Source of the DNA: Nocardia donostiensis
Lineage (GTDB): Bacteria; Actinomycetota; Actinomycetes; Mycobacteriales; Mycobacteriaceae
NCBI RefSeq assembly: GCF_002081715.1
Contig: NZ_MUKP01000001.1
Span: forward strand, 124,001-188,000
Reading direction: 5' to 3'
Length of the DNA stretch: 64,000 nt
Shown here piece by piece: positions 8,749 through 18,808 of this stretch. The notes below the pieces were generated by a model that saw only the letters and a list, made by a program, of their open reading frames with translations, was not told the DNA's origin and did not search any database. Position numbers and translations under genes: made by a program. The stretch's first letter is position 1. Each line of letters opens with the position of its first letter.

Positions 8749-9669
8749 TCAGGTATTCGCGCCGCTCCCCCCGCCCTCACCGGCCAGCGCGAACAAACCA
8801 TCCTCGGTCTGCTCGATCAGCCCGTCCACCAGCAGCGAGTCCAGCGCCCGATCCCGCTGACCCGGATCGCGAGTCCAAGCCATATCCAGCCGCACCCGCT
8901 CCACCGGACCCGACGCACCACGCAGCACGTCCATCAGCCTGCCGCGGGCCTGCCGATCGGTGCCTTCATACTTCTGGGTGCGCCGCACCACCGTCGACTC
9001 TGGTCTGCCCGCACTCACCCACGCGCAACGCGGCAGCGGGCACTCGCCGCAACCCGGAGTACGCGCCCGGCACACCATCGCACCCAACTCCATCAACGCG
9101 GCGGAAAACATCGCCGCCCGGTCCACCCGCAGCGGCAGCAGCGCCTCGGTTTCGGGCAGATCGCGGCTGGACGGGTTACCCGCCTCCGCCTTGCCGTGCA
9201 CCGCGCGGGCAACAACACGCCGCACATTGGTATCCACCACCGGAACCCGCTGCCCATAGGCGAAACAAGCCACCGCCCGCGCCGTATAGGCGCCGATCCC
9301 CGGCAGCCCGAGCAGCACCTGCACATCGTCGGGCACCTCGTCGCCGTACTCGGCGGCCAACACCTTCGCGCATTCATGCAACCGCAACGCGCGCCGCGGA
9401 TACCCGAGCTTGCCCCACGCCCGCAACACCTCACCCTGCGAGGACGCCGCCATCGCCGACGGAACCGGCCAGCGCGCCACCCACTCCCGCCACACCGGCT
9501 CCACCCGCGCCACCGGCGTCTGCTGCAGCATGATCTCGCTCATCAAGATCTGCCAAGCGCTCACCCCCGCACGCCGCCACGGCAGGTCGCGGGCGGTTTC
9601 CCGATACCAATCCAGCAGCGCGTCGGCGTCGATCGCGCCGCCTCCGATACCGCCTTCGGCACCTGTCAC
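8749..9669 (-). CDS. mutY: Adenine DNA glycosylase MutY
   Basis: Removes adenine mispaired with 8-oxoguanine or guanine in base excision repair. The 306-residue protein has the catalytic Glu45 (MSEIMLQQTP), the helix-hairpin-helix LLGLPGIGAYTA (119-130), catalytic Asp146 (VVDTNVRR) and four iron-sulfur cysteines (200, 207, 210, 215). The last spacing is four residues where five is usual. There is no complete MutT-like C-terminal domain; the end after about 230 is short, as in other actinobacterial MutY proteins. It is divergent from canB. Confidence 0.95.
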   Translation of the reverse strand: MTGAEGGIGGGAIDADALLDWYRETARDLPWRRAGVSAWQILMSEIMLQQTPVARVEPVWREWVARWPVPSAMAASSQGEVLRAWGKLGYPRRALRLHECAKVLAAEYGDEVPDDVQVLLGLPGIGAYTARAVACFAYGQRVPVVDTNVRRVVARAVHGKAEAGNPSSRDLPETEALLPLRVDRAAMFSAALMELGAMVCRARTPGCGECPLPRCAWVSAGRPESTVVRRTQKYEGTDRQARGRLMDVLRGASGPVERVRLDMAWTRDPGQRDRALDSLLVDGLIEQTEDGLFALAGEGGGSGANT

Positions 9670-9785
9670 CGAAACACTCCATCCGCCGTTCTCACCGAAC
9701 CGATGCCGCGATCGATGGGCGGTGTCCGCCGCGCCGCAACGGCGCCGACGTCAAAAGCGACAGCTCGCGGGTGCAAAATGAGCGT

Positions 9786-10409
9786 ATGCCTAATTCAAAC
9801 CCGGTCAGTGCTTGGAAGTCCCTCCGCGAGGGAAACGACCGCTTCGTCAACGGCACCCTGCTGCATCCTAGTCAGGGCGCCGCCCACCGCGCCAAACTCG
9901 TCGGCGGACAAAACCCGACTGCGGTCCTGTTCGGCTGCGGCGACTCCCGGGTGGCAGCCGAGATCATCTTCGACCAGGGACTCGGCGATATGTTCGTGGT
10001 CCGCACCGCCGGACACGTCATCGACGCCTCCGTCCTCGGCTCCATCGAATACGGAGTGGCAGTACTGGACGTACCGCTGATCGTGATCTTCGGCCACGAT
10101 AGCTGCGGAGCGGTCAAAGCCACCCTCGACGCACTCGACGGCGGAGAAGTACCCGGCGGATTCATCCGCGACATCGTCGAACGAGTCACCCCCTCGGTGC
10201 TGATCGGCCGCCGCGAAGGCAAGAACAGCGTCGACGAACTCGAAGCCAAACACGTAGTCGAAACCGCCCGACTACTGAAAGAACGGTCCACGATCATCTC
10301 CGAGCGAGTCGACGCCGGCACCTGCGCCATCGCCTGCGTCACCTACAAACTGGCCGAAGGCAAAGCAAAACTACACCACGTCATCGGCAACATCGGCGAA
10401 GAAGCTTGA
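9786..10409 (+). CDS. canB: Beta-carbonic anhydrase
   Basis: Catalyses reversible hydration of CO2 to bicarbonate. The zinc site is complete: Cys51 and Asp53-Arg55 in CGDSR, His104 and Cys107 in FGHDSCGA. The 207-residue length is normal for the family, and the position beside mutY and upstream of the Rv3587c-like gene matches M. tuberculosis canB (Rv3588c). ATG 9786 was chosen; the ATG-less extension upstream is not conserved. It is the intact counterpart of the pseudogene at 4899. Confidence 0.95.
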   Translation: MPNSNPVSAWKSLREGNDRFVNGTLLHPSQGAAHRAKLVGGQNPTAVLFGCGDSRVAAEIIFDQGLGDMFVVRTAGHVIDASVLGSIEYGVAVLDVPLIVIFGHDSCGAVKATLDALDGGEVPGGFIRDIVERVTPSVLIGRREGKNSVDELEAKHVVETARLLKERSTIISERVDAGTCAIACVTYKLAEGKAKLHHVIGNIGEEA

Positions 10410-10444
10410 GCTGTGTTTATTGGCCGCGCCTTCGGTGCGGCGGG

Positions 10445-10537
10445 TTTGCGGCCCCCTGGTGGCTCGCGTTTCAGCCCTCGCGACTTGCGCCTTCGGCGCG
10501 TGCGCTGCGAGGGCTGAAACGCGAGCCGGGCCGCAAA
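10445..10537. repeat. Nested palindromic repeat, copy 1
   Basis: A 93-bp near-perfect palindrome. The outer arms are TTTGCGGCCC / GGGCCGCAAA, and the inner arms are 21 bases long (10461-10481 and 10507-10527) and fully complementary, including CTGAAACGCGAGCC. The 25-base centre has its own hairpin (GCGCCTTCGGCGC). A 21-base arm recurs without change at 13475-13495, so this is a dispersed element. It has no coding capacity. It resembles REP/MITE-type elements. Confidence 0.85.
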
Positions 10538-10579
10538 CCGGACGGGGCTGGGTAAGCGGGTCGGTCGGGGCAGGGGACT

Positions 10580-10745
10580 GCTGGTGCCTTCGGCGCGTGC
10601 GCTGCGGAGGTTGAAACGCGTGCTGGGGCTGCAAACCGGACGGGGCTGGGGAGGTGGGTCGGCCTGAGGTGGTTCAGGAACTGCTGGTGCTTTCGGTATG
10701 TGCGTTACGGAGGCTGAAACGCGAGCCGGGCCGCGAACGCGAGAT
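10580..10745. repeat. Two degenerate half copies of the palindromic repeat
   Basis: Two further right-half copies follow copy 1. Each starts with GGAACTGCTGGTG or GGGACTGCTGGTG and runs through a version of CGGAGGTTGAAACGCG or CGGAGGCTGAAACGCGAG, ending in a GGGCTGCAAA or GGGCCGCGAA motif. Both keep the 3' arm but not the 5' arm. Between them is a repeated CCGGACGGGGCTGGG. This accounts for most of the gene-free gap between canB and the next gene. Confidence 0.7.
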
Positions 10746-10863
10746 TGCTGCCGTCTGTTTTCGCATGTCCACGGCCTACGGGCGGGTTCGAGTCGGAGCG
10801 GTGGCGCGCCGACACGCCGAGCCCCTGAGCGGTGGTGCCGGGCGCTGCGCTTACCGTTGAGAC

Positions 10864-11538
10864 GTGCTGGAACCGACTGGACCGCTGCCGCCGGAGATCT
10901 ACTGGCGGCGACGCGTTTTTGCCATCGGCGCGCTCATTGTCGCGCTCGCGCTGGTGATCTGGCTGGCCATCGCAGTGACCCGCGGCGGAGGATCGCCGGG
11001 CGAAACCGCGAGCGCGGCGGTGAGCACGTCCGCTGAAACGAACAAACCTGCGGGGGCGACCACCTCCCGGTCGAGCTCCGGCGCGGCGGTGTCGTCGTCG
11101 GAAGCCTCGGACGTTTCGGAACCCTCCGGCGCGCCCGTGGGTGCAGGGCAGTGCTCCGACCAGTCGCTCGCCGTGAAGGTCACGGTGGAACACCCCACCT
11201 ACCAGCTCGGGCAGCAGCCGGTGTTCGGGATCGTCATCACCAACATCTCCGCCGAACCGTGTACGCGCGACATGGGTTCCGGGTTGCAGCGAGTGTCGGT
11301 GCACACGCTGGACGGGCAACGTCAGCTGTGGTCCAGCACCGACTGTTACCCCGAGGGCGAACCCGATGTGCGAACGCTGGAGCGGGGCGAGCAGGCCGCG
11401 TTCACCGTGACCTGGTCCGGGGCTACCTCGCAGCCGGACTGTGCGGGTGAACGGGTACAGGTTCCGTCGGGGGCCTACAGCGTTGTTGCGCAATTGGGGT
11501 CGATACGGAGTGCGCCGGAGCCGTTCAATATCGCGTGA
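10864..11538 (+). CDS. Membrane-anchored conserved protein, Rv3587c type
   Basis: A 224-residue protein with a cytosolic N-terminus LPPEIYWRRRVFAIG, one membrane helix (about 18-40), a long Ser/Ala/Gly linker, and an extracytoplasmic beta-rich domain with four Cys that could form disulfides (GAGQCSDQSLAVK, EPCTRDMGS, STDCYPEGE, QPDCAGER). The same layout and the motif PPEIYWRRR occur in M. tuberculosis Rv3587c, next to canB. Start GTG 10864. Function unknown; possibly a cell-envelope protein. Confidence 0.85.
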   Translation: MLEPTGPLPPEIYWRRRVFAIGALIVALALVIWLAIAVTRGGGSPGETASAAVSTSAETNKPAGATTSRSSSGAAVSSSEASDVSEPSGAPVGAGQCSDQSLAVKVTVEHPTYQLGQQPVFGIVITNISAEPCTRDMGSGLQRVSVHTLDGQRQLWSSTDCYPEGEPDVRTLERGEQAAFTVTWSGATSQPDCAGERVQVPSGAYSVVAQLGSIRSAPEPFNIA

Positions 11539-11612
11539 CGGTGCGCCCGGTACCACCGGACCCACGCTGATGGGGCGTATCCGTGTCACCCTGCCTCGCT
11601 AAGGTGCGCGGT

Positions 11613-12986
11613 GTGGCTGCGACAAAGAACAAGCCGGTCTTCCGCTGCACCGCGTGCTCCCATGAGGTCACCAAGTGGGTCGGCAAATGTCCCGACTGCG
11701 CAGCCTGGGGGACGGTCGAGGAAGTAGCTCAGGCGGCGGCTGCCCCCGCAGGCAGGCGCGCGATGCTTCCGAGTACGGCCGCGGCACCCATCTCCCGGGT
11801 GGATTCGCAGCGCACTACCGCGCGCCCGACAGGTGTTGCGGAGTTGGATCGTGTGCTCGGCGGCGGGATCGTGGCCGGTTCGGTGGTTTTGCTGTCCGGG
11901 GAGCCCGGCGTGGGCAAGTCCACACTATTGCTCGAGGTCGCGCACCGCTGGGCTGAGCAGCGTGACGAGCGGTCGCTGTATGTGACGGCGGAGGAATCGG
12001 CGGGGCAGGTCCGATTGCGGGCGGACCGGACGGGTGCTGTGCACGACCGGGTGTATCTGGCGGCGGAATCGGATCTGTCGGTGGTGCTCGGACATGTGGA
12101 GCAGGTGCGTCCGTCGCTGCTCGTGGTCGATTCGGTGCAGACCATGTTGGCCGCGGATACCGATGGCGTGATCGGCGGAGTGACGCAGGTGCGTGCGGTC
12201 ACCGCGGCGTTGACGTCGCTGGCGAAGGCGAGCGGTATCGCTGTGCTGCTGGTCGGTCACGTCACCAAGGACGGCGCGGTCGCAGGCCCGCGGACGCTGG
12301 AGCATCTGGTCGATGTGGTCTTGCAGTTCGAGGGTGACAAGAATTCGACGTTACGGATGGTGCGCGGCATCAAGAACCGTTTCGGCAGCGCCGATGAGGT
12401 GGGTTGTTTCGAGTTGCACGACGACGGCATCGCCTGTGTCACCGACCCCTCGGGCCTGTTCCTGCACCATCGCACCGATGCAGTGCCAGGGACCGCTGTC
12501 ACGGTCGCGATGGACGGTAAACGCCCGCTGGTCGGCGAGGTCCAGGGCCTCACGGTCGACACCCAGGTCCCGGCCCCGCGGCGGGCGGTGAGCGGGCTGG
12601 ACTACAACCGTGTCGCGATGATCCTGGCCGTCCTGCAGAGCCGGTGCGGCCTCTACGTCGGCAAACAGGACGTGTACGCCGCCACCGTAGGCGGTATGCG
12701 CCTGACCGAACCCGCCGCCGACCTGGCGGTCGCCCTGGCCATAGCCAGCGCCGCCCGCGACACCGCACTACCCGCGGGCTGGGTGATCCTCGGCGAGGTA
12801 GGCCTGGCCGGCGAAGTCCGCCGTATCACCTCGGCATCCCGCCGCCTGGCCGAAGCCGAACGCCTCGGCTTCACCACAGCGATCGTCCCTCCGGGCACCG
12901 AAGCCAAATCCATCCCGCTCGAACTCCACGAGGCCCCCAGCCTCCGAGCCGCCATCCGCCTGGCCGGCCTCTCGAGATCCCGCTGA
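11613..12986 (+). CDS. radA: DNA repair protein RadA
   Basis: RecA-like ATPase that promotes branch migration in recombinational repair. About 457 residues from GTG 11613, which has AAGG eight bases upstream; GTG 11604 is an alternative. Domains: C4 zinc finger (Cys12, 15, 26, 29), RecA core with Walker [10 protein letters not shown] (96-104) and Walker [10 protein letters not shown], the RadA signature [11 protein letters not shown], and a C-terminal Lon-protease-like domain without protease function. In M. tuberculosis disA follows radA; here no disA is seen downstream. Confidence 0.95.
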   Translation: MAATKNKPVFRCTACSHEVTKWVGKCPDCAAWGTVEEVAQAAAAPAGRRAMLPSTAAAPISRVDSQRTTARPTGVAELDRVLGGGIVAGSVVLLSGEPGVGKSTLLLEVAHRWAEQRDERSLYVTAEESAGQVRLRADRTGAVHDRVYLAAESDLSVVLGHVEQVRPSLLVVDSVQTMLAADTDGVIGGVTQVRAVTAALTSLAKASGIAVLLVGHVTKDGAVAGPRTLEHLVDVVLQFEGDKNSTLRMVRGIKNRFGSADEVGCFELHDDGIACVTDPSGLFLHHRTDAVPGTAVTVAMDGKRPLVGEVQGLTVDTQVPAPRRAVSGLDYNRVAMILAVLQSRCGLYVGKQDVYAATVGGMRLTEPAADLAVALAIASAARDTALPAGWVILGEVGLAGEVRRITSASRRLAEAERLGFTTAIVPPGTEAKSIPLELHEAPSLRAAIRLAGLSRSR

Positions 12987-13383
12987 CCCGGAACCCACCC
13001 CGGCACCAACCCAGCGCCGCCGCCCTTCCCTGTTCACTCGGCCCCGCTTGGCTGCGGCCCGGCTCCCCACTCGAAGTCCAGGCAGATATTGGACAGCCGG
13101 GTTCGCGCCTTCCTTGTAGGCCTCATGTCTCGCATGAAGTCTCCGCTGTCACGGCCGGGTAGTCCTCATGGGCGTGGCCGCCCCCGATTTCCTGTGGTCG
13201 AGCGCACCGATGGCGACTTCGGCAAGCTCGAGCCGCAAGCCCAGCTCGACAATCTCGAGCAAATCGCTGTTATAGCGGTGCCCAGCCCTCGTAGCACCCT
13301 GCTAATGGAGCGCTAGCTGAAGCCTCTCGGAGAAGGACCAGAGCCCGCATCCTGCCTCTTTCCGCTCTCACTCAGCCTGTCCG
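12987..13383. other. Gene-free stretch after radA, where disA would be expected
   Basis: I see no supported gene here. A 75-codon frame at 13089-13316 has no recognisable motif and no clear ribosome site. No piece of a DisA diadenylate cyclase domain (DGA or RHR motifs) is visible in any frame. The palindromic repeat follows at once. Confidence 0.6.
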
Positions 13384-13505
13384 GTTTGCGGACCGGCTCG
13401 CGTCTCAGCCTCGCAGCTCGGAGCGCCGGGGCGGACGGACGTCCGACCCTCGCGCTTGCGCCGAAGGCGCAAGCGCGAGGGCTGAAACGCGAGCCCAAGG
13501 GAGCA
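13384..13505. repeat. Nested palindromic repeat, copy 2
   Basis: This copy shares the outer CCGGTTTGCGG, the left arm GGCTCGCGT-TCAGCC (with changes) and the exact right arm 13475-13495 with copy 1 at 10445. Its centre holds a perfect 16-bp hairpin with a GAA loop (13447-13462 and 13466-13481). It lies about 3 kb from copy 1, with radA between the two. Confidence 0.8.
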
Positions 13506-13538
13506 GCAAACCTGCCGCACCGGAGTCGCGGCCATGTT

Positions 13539-14225
13539 TCAGTGCGCGCTGCCTTCGGTGCTCTTGGACAGCTCGGTTACTTGACGTTCGGCTTCGGTGC
13601 CTGCGTCGACTGGGACCTGCATTTGGATGGTGCCGTTTTCCTTGAAGTTGAACGACACGGTGTAGGTCAAGCCGGGGGTGATGTCTTTGGTGAGCCCGGT
13701 GATTTCGATGAGCGCGGAGTCGGCTGCGGGATCTTCGGTGCGGGCGCCTGCGGACTGGTTGGTTCCGTTGGTGCTCTTCTGGGACTTCTGGCCGGCAGCT
13801 TCGGTGGCGCTGTCGGCGGCTACCACGGTCTCCTGGGGGGAGAGTTCGATCTTGGAGCCTTCGGCGGGGGTGATGCGGACCGAGCCGAGGTCGGTGGTGA
13901 TGCTGGTGAGCTCGTCGGTGACGGTTTCGCCGGTGTTGACGATGGACAGGGCGAGCACCGCCTTGCCGCCTTCACTGTTGGTGTGGGTGTCGGTCGCCGG
14001 GTAGATGATGTGCACGTTGCGCAGCGAGATCCGGCCGATGTCGGCGTTGTTGCCGTTGATGGCGGCGGCTTGGTGGGAGGTTTGGGTGATCTGGCCGGCG
14101 CTGCAGCCGGTCAGGATGAGTGCCGCACCGGCGGCGAGCGCGGCAACCGCTGTTGTCCGACGTGGGCTGAGCCGCAGTGTCGGTCTGGCCGGGTTCGCGG
14201 CAGTCGCAGCATTCAGGGCAGTCAC
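13539..14225 (-). CDS. lpqE: LpqE-type lipoprotein
   Basis: Exported lipoprotein of 228 residues. Start GTG 14225 is preceded by GGAGGAC. A basic N-region (LRLSPRRTT) and a hydrophobic stretch lead to the lipobox LILTGC with lipidation Cys41. The mature part has a beta-sandwich-like domain (DIGRISLRNVHIIYP, ALSIVNTGETVTDEL) and an acidic tail. The position, divergent from carD, is that of LpqE in M. tuberculosis (Rv3584). Homologues are conserved in mycolata; the function is not known, possibly copper or redox related because related domains occur in PCu(A)C-type proteins (inference only). Confidence 0.85.
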   Translation of the reverse strand: MTALNAATAANPARPTLRLSPRRTTAVAALAAGAALILTGCSAGQITQTSHQAAAINGNNADIGRISLRNVHIIYPATDTHTNSEGGKAVLALSIVNTGETVTDELTSITTDLGSVRITPAEGSKIELSPQETVVAADSATEAAGQKSQKSTNGTNQSAGARTEDPAADSALIEITGLTKDITPGLTYTVSFNFKENGTIQMQVPVDAGTEAERQVTELSKSTEGSAH

Positions 14226-14552
14226 GAGTTGTCCTCCATGTCCGAGCGGGCTCACTCCACTAGGGACTGTAGTAGTTCGTTCCGGGGGCCGGGCGCGCCG
14301 GTCGGTATTGTGCGCCGGATTCGTGGCGGCGAACACAACGCGGCGCGACGCGCGGGGACGGGTAACGATTCGGTCTAGGACGCGCCGATCGGGGCGGGTG
14401 CTGGTCTTGCCCGCCGTGTACTGCCGGAATCGGCCGGTAGATAACTCGTTCGGGGACAACGTAATGCACATCGATCCGCATCTGTCAAGCCCCATGGTCT
14501 GCTCGTTGTGGCCCTGACCTGCACAGTTGATCGCGCCGTTACCGACTCGCAT

Positions 14553-15076
<524 letters not shown>

Positions 15077-15078
15077 CC

Positions 15079-15801
15079 ATGTCCGAAACGGACGGCCCCG
15101 GCCGTAGTGCCGGTGGTCCGGTCGTCGCATTGGTGCCTGCCGCCGGTCGTGGCGTGCGCTTGGGTGAAGACAAGCCCAAGGCGTTCGTCGCGGTCGGCGG
15201 CACGCCTATGGTCAGACTCGCTGTCGATGGTCTGATCGATTCCGGTGCGGTCGACGAGATAATTGTCATGGTTCCCGCCGAGTTGGTGGAGAGTGCAGGG
15301 GCCCTGCTGCCGCTCTCCTGCTCGGTGCGGGTGGTGGTCGGCGGCGCCGAACGCACTGATTCGGTGCGTGCGGGCATTGCCGCAGCGCCTGATGCGGGTT
15401 ACTTCCTGGTGCACGATGCCGCCCGCGCGTTGGCCCCGCCCGATTTGATCGCCCGGGTGAGTGCGGAACTTCATGCCGGGTATCCGGCCGTGGTGCCCGC
15501 GCTGCCGGTGGTGGACACCGTGAAGACCGTGAATCCCGACGGGGTTGTCACCGGCACCCCGGACCGCGCCGCGTTACGCGCTATCCAGACTCCGCAGGGT
15601 TTCGCTGCCGATCTGCTGCGTGCCGCCTACGCCTCTGATGTTCCTGCCACCGATGACGCGGGCCTGGTCGAACGGCTCGGTGTCGCGGTGCGCACCATCC
15701 TCGGCGACCCGCTCGCCTTCAAGATCACCAATCCGCTGGATCTGCGCCTGGCCGATGCCGTGCTCGCGCATACCGAAACGCCGGCGGTGGGAACTCGATG
15801 A
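15079..15801 (+). CDS. ispD: 2-C-methyl-D-erythritol 4-phosphate cytidylyltransferase
   Basis: Third enzyme of the non-mevalonate (MEP) isoprenoid pathway: MEP + CTP gives CDP-methylerythritol. The 240-residue protein has the nucleotide-binding loop [32 protein letters not shown] and the [11 protein letters not shown] motif. It overlaps ispF by four bases (ATGA), which implies coupled translation of consecutive pathway enzymes. Confidence 0.96.
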   Translation: MSETDGPGRSAGGPVVALVPAAGRGVRLGEDKPKAFVAVGGTPMVRLAVDGLIDSGAVDEIIVMVPAELVESAGALLPLSCSVRVVVGGAERTDSVRAGIAAAPDAGYFLVHDAARALAPPDLIARVSAELHAGYPAVVPALPVVDTVKTVNPDGVVTGTPDRAALRAIQTPQGFAADLLRAAYASDVPATDDAGLVERLGVAVRTILGDPLAFKITNPLDLRLADAVLAHTETPAVGTR

Positions 15802-16268
15802 ACCTTCGAACCGGTATCGGCACCGACGTGCACCCGATCGAACCCGGTCGCCCCTGCTGGATGGCGGGCTTGCTGTTCGACGGCGACGACGGCTGCGCGG
15901 GCCACTCCGACGGCGACGTCGCCGCGCATGCGCTGTGTGATGCGCTGCTCTCGGCGGCCGGGCTGGGCGATGTCGGGTCGGTTTTCGGTACCGGGCGGCC
16001 GGAGTGGGCCGGTGTTTCCGGGGCGGCCATGCTGACCGAGGTTCGGCGGCTGCTCGATGACGCCGGATACGATGTAGTGAACGCGGCCGTTCAGGTGATC
16101 GGCAATCGCCCGCGGATCGGCCCGCGACGGGCCGAAGCTCAGCAGGTACTCGGGGAACTGCTGGGGGCGCCGGTATCGGTATCGGGCACTACCAGTGACG
16201 GGCTCGGTCTGACCGGTCGCGGTGAGGGTGTCGCCGCCGTGGCGACCGCGTTGCTGCACTGTCGCTGA
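15798..16268 (+). CDS. ispF: 2-C-methyl-D-erythritol 2,4-cyclodiphosphate synthase
   Basis: Fifth enzyme of the MEP pathway; forms the cyclic diphosphate with loss of CMP. It is 156 residues and trimeric in the family. Zinc ligands Asp10, His12 and His44 are present (GTDVHPI, DVAAHAL). The C-terminal [14 protein letters not shown] loop is typical. It is the last gene of the carD-ispD-ispF operon. Confidence 0.97.
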   Translation: MNLRTGIGTDVHPIEPGRPCWMAGLLFDGDDGCAGHSDGDVAAHALCDALLSAAGLGDVGSVFGTGRPEWAGVSGAAMLTEVRRLLDDAGYDVVNAAVQVIGNRPRIGPRRAEAQQVLGELLGAPVSVSGTTSDGLGLTGRGEGVAAVATALLHCR

Positions 16269-16287
16269 CAGCTGAATCACCTGTCAG
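16265..16287 (+). terminator. Weak stem-loop at the end of ispF
   Basis: CTGACAG and CTGTCAG pair over a 9-base loop, starting within the ispF stop region. The stem is only seven pairs and lacks a U-tract. It may attenuate read-through into cysS, which appears to have its own promoter. Confidence 0.3.
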
Positions 16288-16332
16288 TGCCGTATCGGTG
16301 CACCGCAACGAGTGCACCCCTATATACCAGCT

Positions 16333-16338
16333 AGGATC
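16333..16338 (+). promoter_or_regulatory. -10 element for a possible leaderless cysS mRNA
   Basis: TAGGAT ends seven bases before the GTG start of cysS. That spacing would put the transcription start on the G of the start codon, the usual arrangement for leaderless messages in mycobacteria and relatives. The same AGGA could instead serve as a weak ribosome site. Confidence 0.4.
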
Positions 16339-16345
16339 GTCTGCC

Positions 16346-17749
16346 GTGACTCTGCGCCTTTTCGACACCGAGACGCGGGCCTTGCGTGATTTCACGCCGT
16401 TGGTCCCGGGCCATGCCTCGGTGTACCTGTGTGGCGCCACCGTTCAGGCCGAACCGCATATCGGTCATGTGCGCAGCGGCGTCGCGTTCGATGTGCTGCG
16501 CCGCTGGCTGTCGGCGGGTGGTCTCGATGTCGCGTTCATCCGTAATGTCACCGATATCGAGGACAAAATCCTCACCAAGGCCAAGGCTGCGGGGAGGCCG
16601 TGGTGGGAGTGGGCGGCCACTTATGAGCGCGCCTTCGACCGCGCCTACCGGCAACTCGGTGTGCTGCCGCCGTCGGCCGAACCGCGCGCAACCGGGCATA
16701 TCACCCAGATGGTGGAATTGACGCAGCGGTTGATCGACCGCGGCCACGCCTACGCTTCGGCGGGCAATGTCTACTTCGATGTGGCCAGCTATCCCGAGTA
16801 CGGGCAGCTGTCGGGCCACCGGCTCGACGATGTGCATCAGGGCGAAAGCGCGGGTGTCGGTAAACGCGACCAGCGTGATTTCACGTTGTGGAAGGCGGCC
16901 AAACCCGGCGAACCGTCCTGGCCGTCGCCGTGGGGGCCCGGTCGTCCCGGTTGGCATCTGGAATGCTCGGCGATGGCCGAATTCTATCTCGGCTCCGAAT
17001 TCGATATTCACTGCGGCGGTATGGACCTGGTGTTTCCGCACCATGAGAACGAAATCGCTCAGTCGAAAGCGGCCGGAAACGGTTTCGCCCGGTACTGGCT
17101 GCACAACGGTTGGGTCACCATGGGCGGGGAGAAGATGTCGAAATCGCTCGGCAATGTGCTGTCGGTGCCGAATGTGCTGAAAACTGTCCGGGCGGTCGAA
17201 CTGCGGTTTTATCTGGGCAGCGCGCACTACCGGTCGATGCTGGAGTATTCCGATAAGGCGCTTTATGACGCCGCCCAGTCCTATCAGCGGATCGAGGGGT
17301 TCGTGCATAGGGTCGCCGAACGCGGCGGCGAGGCGCCGATGGGCAAATGGACCGACGGTTTCGCCGCAGCGCTCGACGACGATCTCGGGGTGCCCAAGGC
17401 GCTCGCCGAAATCCATCACGCCGTACACGAGGGCAATCGCGCCCTGGATGCGGGCATTATCGACACTGCCCGCGAGCACGCCGGTCAGGTGCGCGCAATG
17501 CTCGCGATTCTCGGCGTCGACCCGCTCGACCCGCACTGGCGCACCGCGGGCGACAACTCGGCCGCGACAGCGGCGCTGGACGTCCTCGTCGGCGCCGAAC
17601 TCGAACGCCGCCAGCAGGCGAGGGTGGCCAAGGACTGGGCCACCGCCGACGCGGTGCGCGATCGGTTGCAGGCTGCGGGCATCGAGGTGACCGATACCCC
17701 GGACGGCCCGGAATGGTCGCTCGCCTCATCTTCCGGAAAGGCTGGCTGA
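16346..17749 (+). CDS. cysS: Cysteinyl-tRNA synthetase
   Basis: Class I aminoacyl-tRNA synthetase charging tRNA-Cys. It is 467 residues from GTG 16346. It has the HIGH motif (38-41, [10 protein letters not shown]), zinc ligand Cys29, [13 protein letters not shown], the HHENEIAQS zinc/adenylate loop and KMSKSLGN. The full-length C-terminal tRNA-binding domain separates it from the paralogue MshC of mycothiol synthesis, which is shorter. Its stop overlaps the rlmB start (TGATG). Confidence 0.96.
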   Translation: MTLRLFDTETRALRDFTPLVPGHASVYLCGATVQAEPHIGHVRSGVAFDVLRRWLSAGGLDVAFIRNVTDIEDKILTKAKAAGRPWWEWAATYERAFDRAYRQLGVLPPSAEPRATGHITQMVELTQRLIDRGHAYASAGNVYFDVASYPEYGQLSGHRLDDVHQGESAGVGKRDQRDFTLWKAAKPGEPSWPSPWGPGRPGWHLECSAMAEFYLGSEFDIHCGGMDLVFPHHENEIAQSKAAGNGFARYWLHNGWVTMGGEKMSKSLGNVLSVPNVLKTVRAVELRFYLGSAHYRSMLEYSDKALYDAAQSYQRIEGFVHRVAERGGEAPMGKWTDGFAAALDDDLGVPKALAEIHHAVHEGNRALDAGIIDTAREHAGQVRAMLAILGVDPLDPHWRTAGDNSAATAALDVLVGAELERRQQARVAKDWATADAVRDRLQAAGIEVTDTPDGPEWSLASSSGKAG

Positions 17750-18723
17750 TGGCAGGGAATTCGCAGCGACGAGGAGCTATCCGCAAGGGTGGCACCAAAA
17801 AAGGCGCGGTGGTCGGTTCCGGCGGTCAGCGCAGGCGCGGTCTGGAGGGCCGTGGCGCGACCCCGCCCGCCGAGATGCGTAAGAACCATCCGGCGGCCAA
17901 ACGTGCCGCCGCGAAAACCAAAGCGGCGCAAGCCCGGCAGGCGGGCGGTCGTGGTGCTCGTTCCGCGGGCCGGAAGACCGATGACGGGCCGGAGTTGGTG
18001 CTCGGACGTAACCCGGTGGTCGAGTGTTTGCGCGCAGGAGTGCCCGCGTCGGCTCTGTATGTCGCGGTGGGCACCGAGAACGACGAGCGGCTGACCGAGA
18101 GCGTGCGCATCGCCGCCGAAACCGGCATCTCGATTCTCGAGGTTCCGCGCACCGACCTGGACCGGATGAGCTCCAACGGTTTACATCAGGGGCTGGCATT
18201 ACAGGTCCCGCCGTACACCTACGCCCACCCGGACGATCTGCTCGATCAGGTCCGGCAGGCGGCTGTGCCCGCGCTGCTGGTCGCGCTGGACAATATCTCC
18301 GATCCACGCAATCTGGGTGCAGTGATCCGCTCGGCGGCTGCTTTCGGCGGGCAGGGTGTGCTGATTCCGCAGCGGCGCAGCGCCAGTGTCACGGCGGTGG
18401 CGTGGCGGACCAGCGCGGGTGCCGCGGCCAGGATCCCGGTGGCGCGTGCGACGAACCTCACTCGGACACTGAAGGATTGGGCTGCCACGGGAATCCAGGT
18501 GGTCGGTCTGGATGCGGGTGGCGACACCACGATCGACGAATTCGACGGTACCGCGCCGACGGTGCTTGTGGTCGGTTCGGAAGGTAAGGGGTTGTCGCGG
18601 CTGGTCCGGGAGAACTGCGATGCGGTGCTGAGCATTCCGATGTCGGGGCCGGTGGAATCGCTGAACGCCTCGGTTGCGGCGGGTGTGGTGCTGGCCGAGA
18701 TCGCCAGGCAGCGCCGGAGCTGA
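17749..18723 (+). CDS. rlmB: 23S rRNA 2'-O-methyltransferase RlmB/TrmH family
   Basis: SPOUT methyltransferase. The ATG at 17749 overlaps the cysS stop and has GGAAAGG upstream. The 324-residue protein has a basic, disordered N-terminus (about 85 residues, rich in Lys/Arg/Gly), a SpoU substrate-binding domain ([15 protein letters not shown]) and the catalytic knot with motifs [31 protein letters not shown] and [14 protein letters not shown]. In M. tuberculosis the same neighbour is Rv3579c (annotated tsnR). RlmB normally methylates G2251 of 23S rRNA; the exact site is inferred from family. Confidence 0.92.
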   Translation: MAGNSQRRGAIRKGGTKKGAVVGSGGQRRRGLEGRGATPPAEMRKNHPAAKRAAAKTKAAQARQAGGRGARSAGRKTDDGPELVLGRNPVVECLRAGVPASALYVAVGTENDERLTESVRIAAETGISILEVPRTDLDRMSSNGLHQGLALQVPPYTYAHPDDLLDQVRQAAVPALLVALDNISDPRNLGAVIRSAAAFGGQGVLIPQRRSASVTAVAWRTSAGAAARIPVARATNLTRTLKDWAATGIQVVGLDAGGDTTIDEFDGTAPTVLVVGSEGKGLSRLVRENCDAVLSIPMSGPVESLNASVAAGVVLAEIARQRRS

Positions 18724-18808
18724 ACCGCACGGCCTGCCACGCAGCCTTTTTGCCGGAATCGGATGGCGTTGAACCGCAAATCCGGCGCGGCACCGTAGAA
18801 TTCGTGGT

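Noticed and set aside
13386..14378. Long Gly/Val-rich forward frame of 330 codons across the lpqE region
   Set aside because: It is antisense to lpqE and begins inside the palindromic repeat. Its composition is that of a shadow frame, while the reverse frame has a signal peptide, lipobox and ribosome site.
16331..17536. 401-codon reverse frame across cysS
   Set aside because: Shadow of cysS in a high-GC gene; no motifs, and the forward frame has all CysS signatures.
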